NCBI RefSeq assembly: GCF_003115855.1
Contig: NZ_KZ819077.1
Coordinates: 170,796-234,795 of the forward strand
Source of the DNA: Brenneria corticis
GTDB taxonomy: Bacteria > Pseudomonadota > Gammaproteobacteria > Enterobacterales > Enterobacteriaceae
Length of the DNA: 64,000 nucleotides
Direction of reading: 5' to 3'
Made by a program: the position numbers and the translations under genes. The notes under the pieces are model-generated. The model made no database searches, had not been told where the DNA came from, and saw nothing but the letters and a program-made list of their open reading frames with translations. Positions 26,145 through 35,571 of the stretch are shown one piece after another; within the stretch, counting starts at the first letter, position 1, and the number at the start of each line of letters is the position of its first letter.

Positions 26145-27119
26145 CTATTGGACCGGATCGAAGAAGTAGTCGCGCTCCGAAGTCGGCTTCCTGGCTATGG
26201 CGCCGATATCGCGCAGGAATGACGCCAGTTCGAAAGTGTGAGACGGCCTGGTATCAAAGTTATAGTCTTTATCGTTGATGATATTCAGGATCTCATCCGT
26301 GCTCAGCCGCGACTTGGTCGCCGCCTTGAATATATTCGCCGCTTCCGGCGGATTATTTTTTACAAACTCCGCCGCCTGATTGATTGCCGCCACAAACGCC
26401 GCGTAAACCGCGGGGTTTTCCTTACGGAATCGTTCCGAGGTAAAGGCGACGGCGGAAGTGGCGCCCGCGCCCAGCACGTCATAGGAACTGAATACGATAT
26501 GCGTATACGGATGATTCAGCTCCTCGTTCTGGAACGGCGCGCTGGACATATGCGCCACGATTTCGGTTTTCCCGGATATCAGCGCATTGGCGGCCTCGGG
26601 ATGCGGCATCGACACCGTCAGATCGTCAAGCTGCCGCCAGTTATTTTTGCCGAACGCCCTGGCCGCGGCCATCTGCAAATAACGCGCCTGTCCGGAAACC
26701 TTCACCCCCGGCACCGCAATGCGATCGGCGGGCTTAAAGTCTTCGACCGTCTTGATGTCCGCCCGATTGGTTACCAAAAACGACGGCGCCGCGCTCAACG
26801 CGATAATCGCCCGAATATTATCCAGTCCGCTGGTTTTATCCCACATCGTCAATACCGGAGAGATGCCGCCGGCGCCGATATCGATGGAGCCCGACAGTAT
26901 CGCCGCCATGATTTCAGGCCCGCCGGGAACCTGTCGCCATTCGATATCCACCTCGACGCCCGCGGCCCTGGCCTGGCTTTCAATAAGTTTTTTTTCCTTG
27001 GCGATGGTAAATAATAAATAAGGCAAGCCATACTGATCGGCGATGGTTAATTTTTGCGCCGCGCCGGCCGTTGCCATAAAAAACGCCAGCAGCGCCGCAA
27101 TCACTATTTTTATTTTCAT
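26145..27119 (-). CDS. ABC-type substrate-binding protein, NitT/TauT (NMT1/SsuA-like) family
   Basis: The 324-residue periplasmic protein has the signal peptide MKIKIVIAALLAFFMATAGA. The segments LTIADQYGLPYLLFTIAKEKKLIE, SGSIDIGAGGISPVLTMWDKT and RIAVPGVKVSGQARYLQM are typical of binding proteins for taurine, sulfonates, nitrate or pyrimidine precursors. No permease or ATPase gene accompanies it, so it must work with a transporter encoded elsewhere or be a remnant of a larger operon. AGGAAATAAGCG precedes the ATG. It is probably co-transcribed with the FAD oxidoreductase gene. Confidence 0.87.
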   Translation of the reverse strand: MKIKIVIAALLAFFMATAGAAQKLTIADQYGLPYLLFTIAKEKKLIESQARAAGVEVDIEWRQVPGGPEIMAAILSGSIDIGAGGISPVLTMWDKTSGLDNIRAIIALSAAPSFLVTNRADIKTVEDFKPADRIAVPGVKVSGQARYLQMAAARAFGKNNWRQLDDLTVSMPHPEAANALISGKTEIVAHMSSAPFQNEELNHPYTHIVFSSYDVLGAGATSAVAFTSERFRKENPAVYAAFVAAINQAAEFVKNNPPEAANIFKAATKSRLSTDEILNIINDKDYNFDTRPSHTFELASFLRDIGAIARKPTSERDYFFDPVQ

Positions 27120-27408
27120 TCGCTTATTTCCTGTGTCTTAAACCCCGGTCTGATAAAGCATCAATACTGCGACTACGCGGAAAAACCTTACGCGTATAAC
27201 CCCTTAAAAAACATGCTCAATTAATCATTTGAAAATCCGGAAATCACATAAAGCGCGGAGAGCGATATTCTCTGTTTTCCAGATATCCTCCCGGCAATCA
27301 AACGCTGCCCCTATTGCATGCAATCCTGGGCATCTACCCGCGCCTTGTGATAATTTTGAGCCTCTGTTAACCGCGGGTATGGCTGACCCGATCTTTTAGT
27401 GGAATAAC

Positions 27409-27939
27409 ATGAAATCGCAACGCTTTTCCCTGGAACGTATGGCAACGCCGTTGGGCGAAATGCTGATGGTCGTGGATGAACAACGGCAGCTGCGCGCCCT
27501 GGACTGGCAAGATTATGAAGAGCGCCTGCATACCCTGCTGCGGCGCCAGTATCGCGGCGTGCAGACCCTGTTGCAGGAGAGGCCGGCCGGCGCCGAGTTG
27601 CGTCAGGTCATGCAGGCGTATTTCGACGGGGACCTCGCCGCCGTCGACGGCCTGCCGGTGGCGACGGGCGGAACCGCCTTTCAGCGGTTGGTGTGGCGAC
27701 ATCTGCGCGACATTCCGGCCGGGGAAACCGTCAGTTACGGCGCGCTGGCCGCGCGCATCAACAACCCGCTGGCCGTACGCGCCGTCGGGCTGGCCAACGG
27801 CGCCAATCCGGTCGGTATCGTGGTGCCCTGCCATCGGGTGATCGGCGCCAACCGATCGCTGACGGGCTATGGCGGCGGGCTGGACCGCAAACGCTGGCTG
27901 CTCGAGCACGAACGGAAATGGCGCCGCCAGGGCGTGTAA
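27409..27939 (+). CDS. ogt: O6-alkylguanine-DNA alkyltransferase Ogt
   Basis: The 176-residue suicide DNA-repair protein transfers alkyl groups from O6-guanine or O4-thymine to its own cysteine. The active site PCHRVIGAN (Cys near residue 143) and the helix-turn-helix region TVSYGALAARINNPLAVRAVGLANGANPVGIVVP are intact, followed by LTGYGGGLDRKRWLLEHE. Length and sequence fit constitutive Ogt (171 residues in E. coli) rather than the C-terminal half of Ada. It stands alone, divergent from the binding-protein gene across 289 bp in which I see no other gene. Confidence 0.95.
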   Translation: MKSQRFSLERMATPLGEMLMVVDEQRQLRALDWQDYEERLHTLLRRQYRGVQTLLQERPAGAELRQVMQAYFDGDLAAVDGLPVATGGTAFQRLVWRHLRDIPAGETVSYGALAARINNPLAVRAVGLANGANPVGIVVPCHRVIGANRSLTGYGGGLDRKRWLLEHERKWRRQGV

Positions 27940-28232
27940 TCATCGCCCTCCGCGCACAATGTATATTAAGCAAAATTATTAGCAATAATATTATCCAATC
28001 CAATAATTATTAGGTAATTAATCAAAGAGAAACAGCACAGTTAATACCTTCCCCCATATATTTGCCCTCCATCACATTTATCGTAAAAAACAAAAAAACG
28101 TAATTTGCCTGGGAGTTTAGGCAATTGTTTGCGCGTGGAAAAATAACCAATACTGGGCGGGAAAAATAACTCCCGCGTCTATCAGAGCGGATGTTTTCGC
28201 TATTTTGCACCCGATAAATAAGGTCAATAATA

Positions 28233-29582
28233 ATGAATACCGCCTCTGTTCTTACGGTCAAGGATAAAATTGGCTACGGTCTGGGTGATATGGCCAGCGC
28301 CCTGGTCTGGCAGACCGCCGCCCTATTTCTGGCCTATTTCTATACCGATGTATTTGGCCTGCCCGCCGCGATTATGGGCACCATGTTTTTAGTCGTTCGC
28401 ACCATGGATGCCTTTATCGATCCCTGTATTGGCGCGCTGGTTGATCGCACGCAGACCAGACACGGCCGTTTTCGTCCGTGGCTATTATGGTTCGCGATTC
28501 CATTCGGCGTCTGTTGCCTGATTACCTTTTACGTTCCGGACGTCGGCCCCACGCTGAAAATTGTCTATGCCTGCGTGACCTATTCCCTGTTAAGCATCGT
28601 TTACTCGGCCATTAACGTCCCCTATTGCGCGATGCCGGGGGCGCTGACGCTTGATCCCCGAGAGCGCCATTCGCTTCAGTCCTGGCGCTTTGCATTGTCG
28701 TTCAGCGGTGGACTGGTGGTCACGGTTATCGCGTTACCGCTGGTGGATTGGCTGGGCAAAGGCGACCTGCGGCAGGGCTATTTTTATGCCATGAGCCTGA
28801 TGGGATTACTCGGCGTAATGCTGTTTTTCTGCTGCTTCTCCATGACCAAAGAGCGTTATTCCCCGCACAATGACACCTCGGGCTCCATGTGGGGGGATTT
28901 AAAATTACTGGCGCTTAACGACCAGTGGCGCCTGGTATTTCTGTTCAATATATTATTATTGGTGGCCGGCGTGATCCGCGGTTCGGCGACGATATATTAC
29001 GTCAAATATGTATTATTACGCCCGGACCTGGTGTTCGCCTTTATCGTTTCCGGCATGATCGCATCGCTGCTTGGCGCCTTATTTTCCGAACGATTACTGG
29101 GAAAATTCGATCGGGTACGCTCTTATCAGTGCACGCTTGTCGGTTTTGCGCTGCTGGCGGCGTTAATTTTCTTTATTCCTCCCCATGCGCTGTGGCTTAT
29201 TTTCGCGCTGAATCTGATTTTCAATTTTATGCAGAATCTGACTACGCCGCTGCAATGGACCATGCTGTCCGATGTGGTCGACTACGAAGAACACCGCACC
29301 GGCCGCCGCCTGGACGGGCTGGTCTTTTCCACCGCGCTATTCGCCATCAAATTCGGACTGGCGCTGGGCGGCGCGGTGGTCGGCTGGGGCCTGGGACTGG
29401 CCCATTATCTGCCTAATGAAACCGCGCAGCCCGCTGGCGTACTGACTACCATCAACATTTTATTTACCCTGATTCCCTCGCTGCTGTTTCTCGCCATGGC
29501 GCTGCTGCTGTTCGCTTACAAATTAAGCAGCCGCCGGGTCGCGGATATCGTCAGTGAACTGGCGGCGAGACGTTCGTTTTGA
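28233..29582 (+). CDS. GPH-family sugar:cation symporter
   Basis: The 449-residue, 12-helix transporter belongs to the glycoside-pentoside-hexuronide family (MelB, XynP/YicJ relatives). The N-terminal KIGYGLGDMASALVWQTAALFLAYFYTDVFG and the loop DRTQTRHGRFRPWLLW carry the conserved Asp and Arg residues of the family. The C-terminal helix LAMALLLFAYKLS is followed by a short tail. The GH3 glycosidase gene begins 39 bp downstream, so the pair forms a sugar-uptake and hydrolysis unit, probably for plant-derived beta-glucosides or xylosides. The 293 bp upstream are AT-rich and should hold the promoter; I see no clear operator. Confidence 0.9.
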   Translation: MNTASVLTVKDKIGYGLGDMASALVWQTAALFLAYFYTDVFGLPAAIMGTMFLVVRTMDAFIDPCIGALVDRTQTRHGRFRPWLLWFAIPFGVCCLITFYVPDVGPTLKIVYACVTYSLLSIVYSAINVPYCAMPGALTLDPRERHSLQSWRFALSFSGGLVVTVIALPLVDWLGKGDLRQGYFYAMSLMGLLGVMLFFCCFSMTKERYSPHNDTSGSMWGDLKLLALNDQWRLVFLFNILLLVAGVIRGSATIYYVKYVLLRPDLVFAFIVSGMIASLLGALFSERLLGKFDRVRSYQCTLVGFALLAALIFFIPPHALWLIFALNLIFNFMQNLTTPLQWTMLSDVVDYEEHRTGRRLDGLVFSTALFAIKFGLALGGAVVGWGLGLAHYLPNETAQPAGVLTTINILFTLIPSLLFLAMALLLFAYKLSSRRVADIVSELAARRSF

Positions 29583-29621
29583 AGCATCGGCAACGATCCC
29601 CTCTTTACACAGGAGTAGCAC

Positions 29622-32003
29622 ATGACCGCCCTATATAAGGATGCAAATCGCCCCATCGACGAACGGGTCGCCGACCTGCTGGCCCGCATGACGCCGGAAG
29701 AAAAATTCGCCCAGCTCCACGCCTGGTGGCTGATATTATCCAGCGACGGCAATCACCGGGAGCGGGCTGAGCCGAACAACGAGTTTTCCAGTACCAGTAA
29801 GCAAAAAGCGCTGGCGGAACGGATAACATTCGGTATCGGTCAGATTACCCGGCCGATGGGCACGCATATCGTCGACGCCGCGGAAGGGGTAAAGGCGGCG
29901 AATCGGCTGCAAAAAACCCTGGTGGAGGAGACGCGTCTCGGCATCCCGGCCCTGTTCCATGAAGAGTGTCTGGTGGGGTTGCTATGCAAGGGCGCGACGC
30001 TTTTTCCCTCGCCGCTCAACTATGGTTCCACCTGGGATCCGCAGCTGATTGAGCGCGTGGCGCAGGCCATCGGCGCAGAGGCGCGCGCCACGGGTTGCCG
30101 GCAGGGGCTGGCGCCGGTGCTGGACGTCTCGCGCGATGTGCGCTGGGGACGGACGGAAGAAACCTTTGGGGAAGATCCCTGGCTGGTCGGCCTGATGGCC
30201 ACGCATTTCGTCAAAGGGCTGCAGGGTGAAAAACGCGATATGCTGGCGACCCTGAAACACTATGTAGGGCATTCCTACAGCGAAGGCGGGCGTAACCATG
30301 CCCCGGTGCACCTTGGCTTTTGCGAACTGAACGATACCTTCCTGCTGCCGTTTGAAATGGCGGTCAAGCTGGCCAACGCCGGGTCAGTGATGCCCGCCTA
30401 TCATGATATCGATAACCAGCCGGGTCATTCGGATCGCTTCCTGTTGACCACGGTGCTGCGGGAACAGTGGGGATTCGACGGTCTGATCGTCGCCGACTAC
30501 GCGGGCGTAAGCCTGCTTCATGAGCACCATGGCGTTTCCCACGACGCCGCCGAGTCCGCCGCGCTGGCGTTTAACGCCGGGTTAGACATCGAACTGCCCA
30601 AAGACGACTGCGCCCGCTATCTGGCCGACGCCGTCGCCCGCCGCCTGATCGCCATGGAAAAGATCGATGAGATTGTTTCCCGCGTGCTGCGGGAAAAATT
30701 CCGCCTGGGCCTGTTTGAAAAACCCTATGCCGATGAAAATCAGGTGATATTGCAAAACGACCAAAGCAAAAAACTGGCGCGCGAGGCGGCGACGGGATCC
30801 ATTACGCTGCTGGAAAACGACGGCACGCTGCCGCTGCAAGGCCGGCCGACGGTGGCGGTCATCGGCCCTACCGCCGACGACCCGCTGGCGCTGCTCAGCG
30901 GTTACAGTTTCCCGATCCACCTGATTATCAGCGATGTCCATGCACAGACCACGCAGGTCATCACGCCGCTGCAAGCGCTGCGGGCGCAGTTGGGGAACGA
31001 CCGCGTGCGCTACGCCAAAGGGTGTCACATTATCGAAAAACGCACGGCGGGCGCGCCGGTCTTCCCCGGCGACAGCGGCGATAAACCGCTCCAGCAGTCC
31101 CCCATCTCGCAGGATACCAGCCTGATCCCGGAGGCGGTACGCATCGCCGGTCAGAGCGACGTCGTGGTGCTTTGCGTGGGCGATCTCTCCGGGTTATTCC
31201 AAAGCGGCACCGTGGGGGAAGGCTCGGATACGGACTCCCTCGCCCTTCCCGGCGTACAGCAACGGCTGCTGGATGCCCTGGTCGCGACGGGTAAACCGGT
31301 GGTTGTGGTCATGACCGGCGGGCGCCCGTACAACCTCGGCGGCCAGGAAGACTCAGTCGCGGCATGGCTGATGGCCTGGGCGCCAGGGCAGGAAGGCGGC
31401 AATGCGATTGCCGATGTGCTGACGGGGAAAGCCGAACCCGCCGGACGGCTGGTACTCTCGGTGCCGAAAAACGCCGGCGCGATGCCCTACTATTACAATC
31501 ACAAGTTGAAGAGCGGCGGCACGCCCATTGCGTTCCACTTCGGTTCGCGCTATCCGTTCGGCTATGGCAAAAGCTGGACGACTTTTGATTACGGCCCGCT
31601 ACAGTTGGAAAAACATAGCGTGCCCGGAAAGGATGGCGCCGTGCGGGTGAACGTGACCGTCACCAATAGCGGCCAGGCGGCGGGCAGCGAGGTGGTACAG
31701 CTCTACGTGCGTGATAAAGTCGCGTCAATGGTTCGTCCGGTGAAAGAGCTAAAAGCCTTTCAGCGCGTGCATCTTGCCGTCGGCGCCAGCGCGCGTCTCA
31801 CCTTCAGCGTGCCGACCGACATGCTGAACTTTACCCGTCGAGACGGCCGGCGCGTAGTGGAGCCGGGCGACTTTGACATTCTGGTCGGGGCCTCCAGCGG
31901 GGATATTCGCAGCGTCGCGACGGTCACGGTAACCGGTGAGACGCGGGTATTGCACGGAAACTGGCGCATGGTGAGCCACTGCGACGTTGAGCAACAGGCT
32001 TGA
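29622..32003 (+). CDS. Glycoside hydrolase family 3 beta-glycosidase
   Basis: The 793-residue enzyme lacks a signal peptide, so it is cytoplasmic and acts on disaccharides imported by the GPH transporter. The N-terminal barrel has VLDVSRDVRWGRTEETFGEDPWL and LKHYVGH(S). The nucleophile aspartate lies in GFDGLIVADYAG (about residue 290). The C-terminal alpha/beta sandwich has GEGSDTDSLALPGVQQ and WAPGQEGGNAIADVLTGKAEPAGRL. A fibronectin-III-like domain (VNVTVTNSGQAAGSEVVQLYV) completes the usual GH3 order. Whether it prefers glucosides or xylosides cannot be read directly. RBS AGGAG precedes the ATG. Confidence 0.92.
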   Translation: MTALYKDANRPIDERVADLLARMTPEEKFAQLHAWWLILSSDGNHRERAEPNNEFSSTSKQKALAERITFGIGQITRPMGTHIVDAAEGVKAANRLQKTLVEETRLGIPALFHEECLVGLLCKGATLFPSPLNYGSTWDPQLIERVAQAIGAEARATGCRQGLAPVLDVSRDVRWGRTEETFGEDPWLVGLMATHFVKGLQGEKRDMLATLKHYVGHSYSEGGRNHAPVHLGFCELNDTFLLPFEMAVKLANAGSVMPAYHDIDNQPGHSDRFLLTTVLREQWGFDGLIVADYAGVSLLHEHHGVSHDAAESAALAFNAGLDIELPKDDCARYLADAVARRLIAMEKIDEIVSRVLREKFRLGLFEKPYADENQVILQNDQSKKLAREAATGSITLLENDGTLPLQGRPTVAVIGPTADDPLALLSGYSFPIHLIISDVHAQTTQVITPLQALRAQLGNDRVRYAKGCHIIEKRTAGAPVFPGDSGDKPLQQSPISQDTSLIPEAVRIAGQSDVVVLCVGDLSGLFQSGTVGEGSDTDSLALPGVQQRLLDALVATGKPVVVVMTGGRPYNLGGQEDSVAAWLMAWAPGQEGGNAIADVLTGKAEPAGRLVLSVPKNAGAMPYYYNHKLKSGGTPIAFHFGSRYPFGYGKSWTTFDYGPLQLEKHSVPGKDGAVRVNVTVTNSGQAAGSEVVQLYVRDKVASMVRPVKELKAFQRVHLAVGASARLTFSVPTDMLNFTRRDGRRVVEPGDFDILVGASSGDIRSVATVTVTGETRVLHGNWRMVSHCDVEQQA

Positions 32004-32167
32004 ATCGCGTGATTACAGACCGCGCTCAATGGGGTGAAATCCCGTTAATCCCGGCTAACCGTCCCTGTCGAGCGCCGCCGTCAGCTCGCCTGCGATCGGC
32101 AACTAGTCCCTTGAGGCAGGATGATATATTCTTACCGAATCATGTTCGATGTCGAGAGGGTACGAAA

Positions 32168-32383
32168 ATGACCGCTACCGCCACGTTGTCCAACAAGTTC
32201 CAGATCTCCATTCCCAAGTCCGTGCGCGAAGAGCAGCGCTGGGAGGCAGGGCAGGAGTTCGTATTCATCCCCAAGGGCAAAGGCGTGCTGGTAATGCCGG
32301 TGCCTGAGCTGGAGCAGTTGCACGGCATCGCCAAAGGCGCCAGCAAGGACGCATACCGCGACCGATGTCGGGCTCGAGCTTAG
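32168..32383 (+). CDS. AbrB/VapB-type antitoxin, toxin gene missing
   Basis: The 71-residue swapped-hairpin AbrB DNA-binding protein has the core TATATLSNKFQISIPKSVRE followed by WEAGQEFVFIPKGKGVLVMPV and LHGIAKGASKDAYRDR. This is the usual layout of antitoxins paired with PIN-domain toxins. In intact loci the toxin gene overlaps or follows directly. Here the frame ends in CRARA and the DNA runs within 16 bases into the end of narP, so the toxin has been lost. The last residues after YRDR deviate from the family and may reflect the deletion or a frameshift. Confidence 0.8.
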   Translation: MTATATLSNKFQISIPKSVREEQRWEAGQEFVFIPKGKGVLVMPVPELEQLHGIAKGASKDAYRDRCRARA

Positions 32384-32398
32384 CGGCACATTTCGCGG

Positions 32399-33031
32399 CT
32401 ACAGACCGCGCGTCTCCAGAAAAAGCACCGTTGCCGCCACGCGCGAACGTACGTTGAGTTTGCGCAGCAGGTTGCGGATATGCACTTTTACCGTCTCTTC
32501 CGAGATATACAGCGCGGCGGCTATCTGTTTGTTGGATAGCCCCGACGCCACCTCCTGCAGCACGTCCAGCTCACGCTCGGTCAATACCGCAAACGGCGAA
32601 AGCATATGCTGCCGCGAGCCGCGGCTGCGCAACACTTCACGCACCTGTTCGCTGAACGCATCGCCGTTACGGATGGCGTCCAGCAGGGCTTCGGGGGCGC
32701 TGTCCTTGAGCAGATACCCATCGGCGCCCGCGTCAACCAGCGCGTAGATATCGCTGGCGGTATCGGAAACGGTCAGCACAATCACCCGCGCGGTGATGCC
32801 GTCGCGGCGCAATGCGTGCAGCGTGTCCAGGCCGCTCAACCCTTTCATATTCAAATCCAGCAGAATAATGTCCGCAGAGAGGCGGCTGGCAAGGCTTACC
32901 GCTTCCACGCCGTTGCTGGCTTCGCCGACCACCTCAAAGGCGTTATCCATTTCCAGCAGTTGGCGGATCCCCCTACGCATAAGCGGATGATCGTCGACGA
33001 TCATCACCCGGTAACAAAATTTTTCCGACAT
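32399..33031 (-). CDS. narP: Nitrate/nitrite response regulator NarP
   Basis: The 210-residue LuxR/NarL-type response regulator has acidic residues VDDH near the N-terminus, the phosphoacceptor Asp in IILLDLNMKGLSGLDTL, and a C-terminal helix-turn-helix (LTERELDVLQEVASGLSNKQIAAALYISEETVKVHIRNLLRKLNVRSR). The sequence follows E. coli NarP closely (DDHPLMRRG.RQLLE; LLDLNMKG). I prefer the ATG at 33031 because GGAG lies eight bases upstream; an in-frame TTG at 33037 lacks support. It follows narQ by two bases, so sensor and regulator form one operon, unlike in E. coli where they are separate. It faces the nap operon, its expected target. Confidence 0.95.
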   Translation of the reverse strand: MSEKFCYRVMIVDDHPLMRRGIRQLLEMDNAFEVVGEASNGVEAVSLASRLSADIILLDLNMKGLSGLDTLHALRRDGITARVIVLTVSDTASDIYALVDAGADGYLLKDSAPEALLDAIRNGDAFSEQVREVLRSRGSRQHMLSPFAVLTERELDVLQEVASGLSNKQIAAALYISEETVKVHIRNLLRKLNVRSRVAATVLFLETRGL

Positions 33032-33033
33032 GC

Positions 33034-34764
33034 TCAACTCCAGTTATTATTTTTATTTATCACACGGACGCTATCGCGCTGATGTTCCGCCGTCGACGTC
33101 GAAAAATGGACGCTAACCAGCGTACCGCCTTCGGAGTGACGCCCGATGGCCAGTACGCCGCCCAGCCGTTCGGCACGCTCCTGCATGATATTCAACCCGT
33201 AATGCCCCGCCGGCTCTTCCCGATTGGCGATACCGCGGCCGTCATCGCGGATCTCAACCTGATGACTGCCGTCGGGCAGCGTACGGCAATCAACCCAAAT
33301 ATTCTGCGCCTGCGCATGCTTGATCGCGTTCAGCACCGCTTCGCGGATAATCTGCAATAAATGAACCTGCTGCGAAGCGTCCAGCACCTGAGTCGGAATA
33401 CGGCAATCAATATGGATAGCGGCGCCGGTGTGCGTGCGCAGCGGCGCGATCATTTCCTGTAGCGCGGCGGGCAAATCCGCCTGTTGCAGCGTCAGGCGGA
33501 AGGTGGCAAGCAATTCCCGCAGTTGGCGATAGGCGTCGCTCAGCGCCTGTTCAAAGTCGGCGATGATCTGTCCGGCGCGCGAATTGTCCTGCGGCACGGC
33601 GCGTTTTAACAGTGTCAGCTGAATATTCAGGTATGAAAGCACCTGCGCCAGCGAGTCGTGCAGTTCTCTGGCAATGGTGGCGCGCTCCTCCATCAGCAAC
33701 AGTTGCTGATAGTGTTTTTGCGCCTGATTAAAATAGAGCCCGCGCCCCAGCATGCTGGCGACGCTTTGCATCAGCTGCGCCGACGGCTGCTGTTCCGGCG
33801 CCTGCCAGCGCAATTGCCCGAAAACCACCTCCTGTAAGCTGACGGGCAGCGTCTGCCACGGAAGGTTCTCATCCGGCGCGCCTTCGCACAGCAGCCAGTT
33901 TTCTCCTACCCGCATTTCCAGACAGCTAACCGTTTCATACCGGTGGACGACCTGAAGGATCTGCTGGAAACAGTGCTTATCGATGGTGCTGACATTCAGC
34001 GCCTGCGAACAGTTATACAACACCTTCAGCATGCGATTGGCTTCCTGCAGGCGCAGCGTTTTCTGGCGTACTTTTTCCTCCAGCGAATGATAGAGTTTTT
34101 GCAACTCGTCGCTCATGCGGCCGAAGGTGCGCGCCAGCAATCCCAACTCATTAGGGAGGGTGGTATCCAGCACCAGACGGGTGAAATGCCGCCGTTCAAT
34201 GGATGCGCAGGCCGCCACCAGCTGGTTAAGCGGCACCACCACCTGATGGCGAATACGCCGCAGCGTAAAAAATATCAGTGTAAATATGGCGATGGATCCG
34301 ATTATCGACGTCACCACCACCAGCATCATCTTGCGTTCGGCATAATGCTGCAACGCCAGCACAAAGAGATCGATCTGGGTGACGTATCTGACGATATTCT
34401 GTCCATACCACGCCGCGTCTTCCGCGCGCAGCCGCTCATCCATCATTTTCCAGTTCAGCTGCAGGGCGGCATAGCGCTCCCGCACCTCGCCCGGCACATA
34501 CCAGCGATCCAGCAGATGAAATACCGGGGAGTCCAGCGTTTCGGCATAGCGCTGCCGGTGTTGCGGCAACGCGTCCCGGTTGCCCTGCAAATCATACCCC
34601 ATGCGATAGCTCTGCATACGCATGGAGCCGGCGATGTTGACCGCTTCCGCATCGCGCAAACTGCTGGCAAGCGTCAACAGAGCAATGCCGGTCGTCAGCA
34701 GCGATAACAGGGCGATGTAAAAAAATACGCGAGCCAGACTGGCAGAAACCGAGCGCTTTACCAT
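33034..34764 (-). CDS. narQ: Nitrate/nitrite sensor kinase NarQ
   Basis: The 576-residue membrane histidine kinase phosphorylates NarP when nitrate or nitrite binds in the periplasm. Two transmembrane helices flank a periplasmic four-helix domain. The P-box that binds the ligand reads DAEAVNIAGSMRMQSYRMGYDLQ, near residue 40, matching NarQ. A HAMP region (VVPLNQLVAACASIERRHFTRL), an S-helix and cysteine cluster, the H-box ARELHDSLAQVLSYL and an HATPase domain with IRDDGRGI follow. I chose ATG 34764 because the protein then starts MVKRSVSASLARVFFY, as in E. coli. An in-frame GTG at 34773 is the alternative. Confidence 0.94.
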   Translation of the reverse strand: MVKRSVSASLARVFFYIALLSLLTTGIALLTLASSLRDAEAVNIAGSMRMQSYRMGYDLQGNRDALPQHRQRYAETLDSPVFHLLDRWYVPGEVRERYAALQLNWKMMDERLRAEDAAWYGQNIVRYVTQIDLFVLALQHYAERKMMLVVVTSIIGSIAIFTLIFFTLRRIRHQVVVPLNQLVAACASIERRHFTRLVLDTTLPNELGLLARTFGRMSDELQKLYHSLEEKVRQKTLRLQEANRMLKVLYNCSQALNVSTIDKHCFQQILQVVHRYETVSCLEMRVGENWLLCEGAPDENLPWQTLPVSLQEVVFGQLRWQAPEQQPSAQLMQSVASMLGRGLYFNQAQKHYQQLLLMEERATIARELHDSLAQVLSYLNIQLTLLKRAVPQDNSRAGQIIADFEQALSDAYRQLRELLATFRLTLQQADLPAALQEMIAPLRTHTGAAIHIDCRIPTQVLDASQQVHLLQIIREAVLNAIKHAQAQNIWVDCRTLPDGSHQVEIRDDGRGIANREEPAGHYGLNIMQERAERLGGVLAIGRHSEGGTLVSVHFSTSTAEHQRDSVRVINKNNNWS

Positions 34765-34937
34765 CACTGCCACTACCTCTCTTCTGATGCGGGTAACGTG
34801 AAAACTCGAACCCGCGAAAACGGCCGGGAGCGTGTTTGCCGGCCGACGCGCCGACCACCGTTATTCCGGCTATTTTCATACCGTCGGCCAAAGGCCGCTG
34901 CGGCAATCTCCCCGAAGCTTGATCCCGCATCGCCATT

Positions 34938-34953
34938 TACCTCTAAAGGGTGA
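34938..34953 (+). promoter_or_regulatory. Possible NarP-binding 7-2-7 site upstream of napF
   Basis: TACCTCT-aa-AGGGTGA fits the NarP inverted heptamer arrangement: the first half matches TACYYMT fully, the second five of seven. It lies about 110 bp upstream of napF, between the divergent narQ and nap genes. A TATAAA at 34990-34995 could be the -10. I did not find a convincing FNR site next to it. Confidence 0.35.
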
Positions 34954-35061
34954 TTACCGCCTACCGCGGCGGAAGCATAGTGTACCTCCTATAAAAACAA
35001 TAGGTTTCATACGGGATCCCATCGTGGATATTTTCTGTCGTCTCTGGAGCAATCAATCGTA

Positions 35062-35571
35062 ATGACCGAGCTCTCCCGGCGTTCTTTCCTGACCGGCCGC
35101 CGCCATAGCGCGGCGCAGACGCTGCGCCCGCCGTGGAGCGGCGCGGAAAGCGATTTCCTCAGCCAATGCACCCGCTGCGATGCCTGCATCGCCGCCTGCG
35201 CCGGCGGAATATTACGCCGCGGGCCGGGGGGATTTCCCATGGTCGATTTTCAGCGCGGCGAATGCTCGTTTTGCTATGACTGCGCCCGAGCCTGCCCTCA
35301 GGCGCTGTTCAGCGCGCGCCATACCGCGCCCTGGGACTGCCAGATGACCATCGGCGACGGCTGTTTGTCGCAACGACAGGTGGAGTGCCGCTGCTGCCAG
35401 GATGCCTGCGAACCGGGGGCGATCGCCTTTCATCCGACGCTGCGGCGTATCGCCGCCCCTTCCCTTGATAACGCGCGTTGCATCACCTGCGGCGCCTGCA
35501 TCGCAGGCTGTCCGAGCGGAGCGATTTCGATGCAACGCCGTCCGGCGCCGACGCGACAGGAAATCCCATGA
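35062..35571 (+). CDS. napF: NapF, ferredoxin-type assembly protein of periplasmic nitrate reductase
   Basis: The 169-residue cytoplasmic protein has three or four [4Fe-4S] binding clusters: CTRCDACIAAC, CSFCYDCARACP, CRCCQDAC and CITCGACIAGCP. NapF helps insert cofactors into NapA before Tat export. The N-terminal SRRSFLTGRR resembles E. coli NapF. It opens the nap operon, and its stop overlaps the napD start. Confidence 0.94.
   Translation: MTELSRRSFLTGRRHSAAQTLRPPWSGAESDFLSQCTRCDACIAACAGGILRRGPGGFPMVDFQRGECSFCYDCARACPQALFSARHTAPWDCQMTIGDGCLSQRQVECRCCQDACEPGAIAFHPTLRRIAAPSLDNARCITCGACIAGCPSGAISMQRRPAPTRQEIP

Noticed and set aside
34918..34933. TTGATCCCGCATCG as an FNR box for the nap operon
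   Set aside because: The second half-site is out of register by one base and does not match ATCAA.
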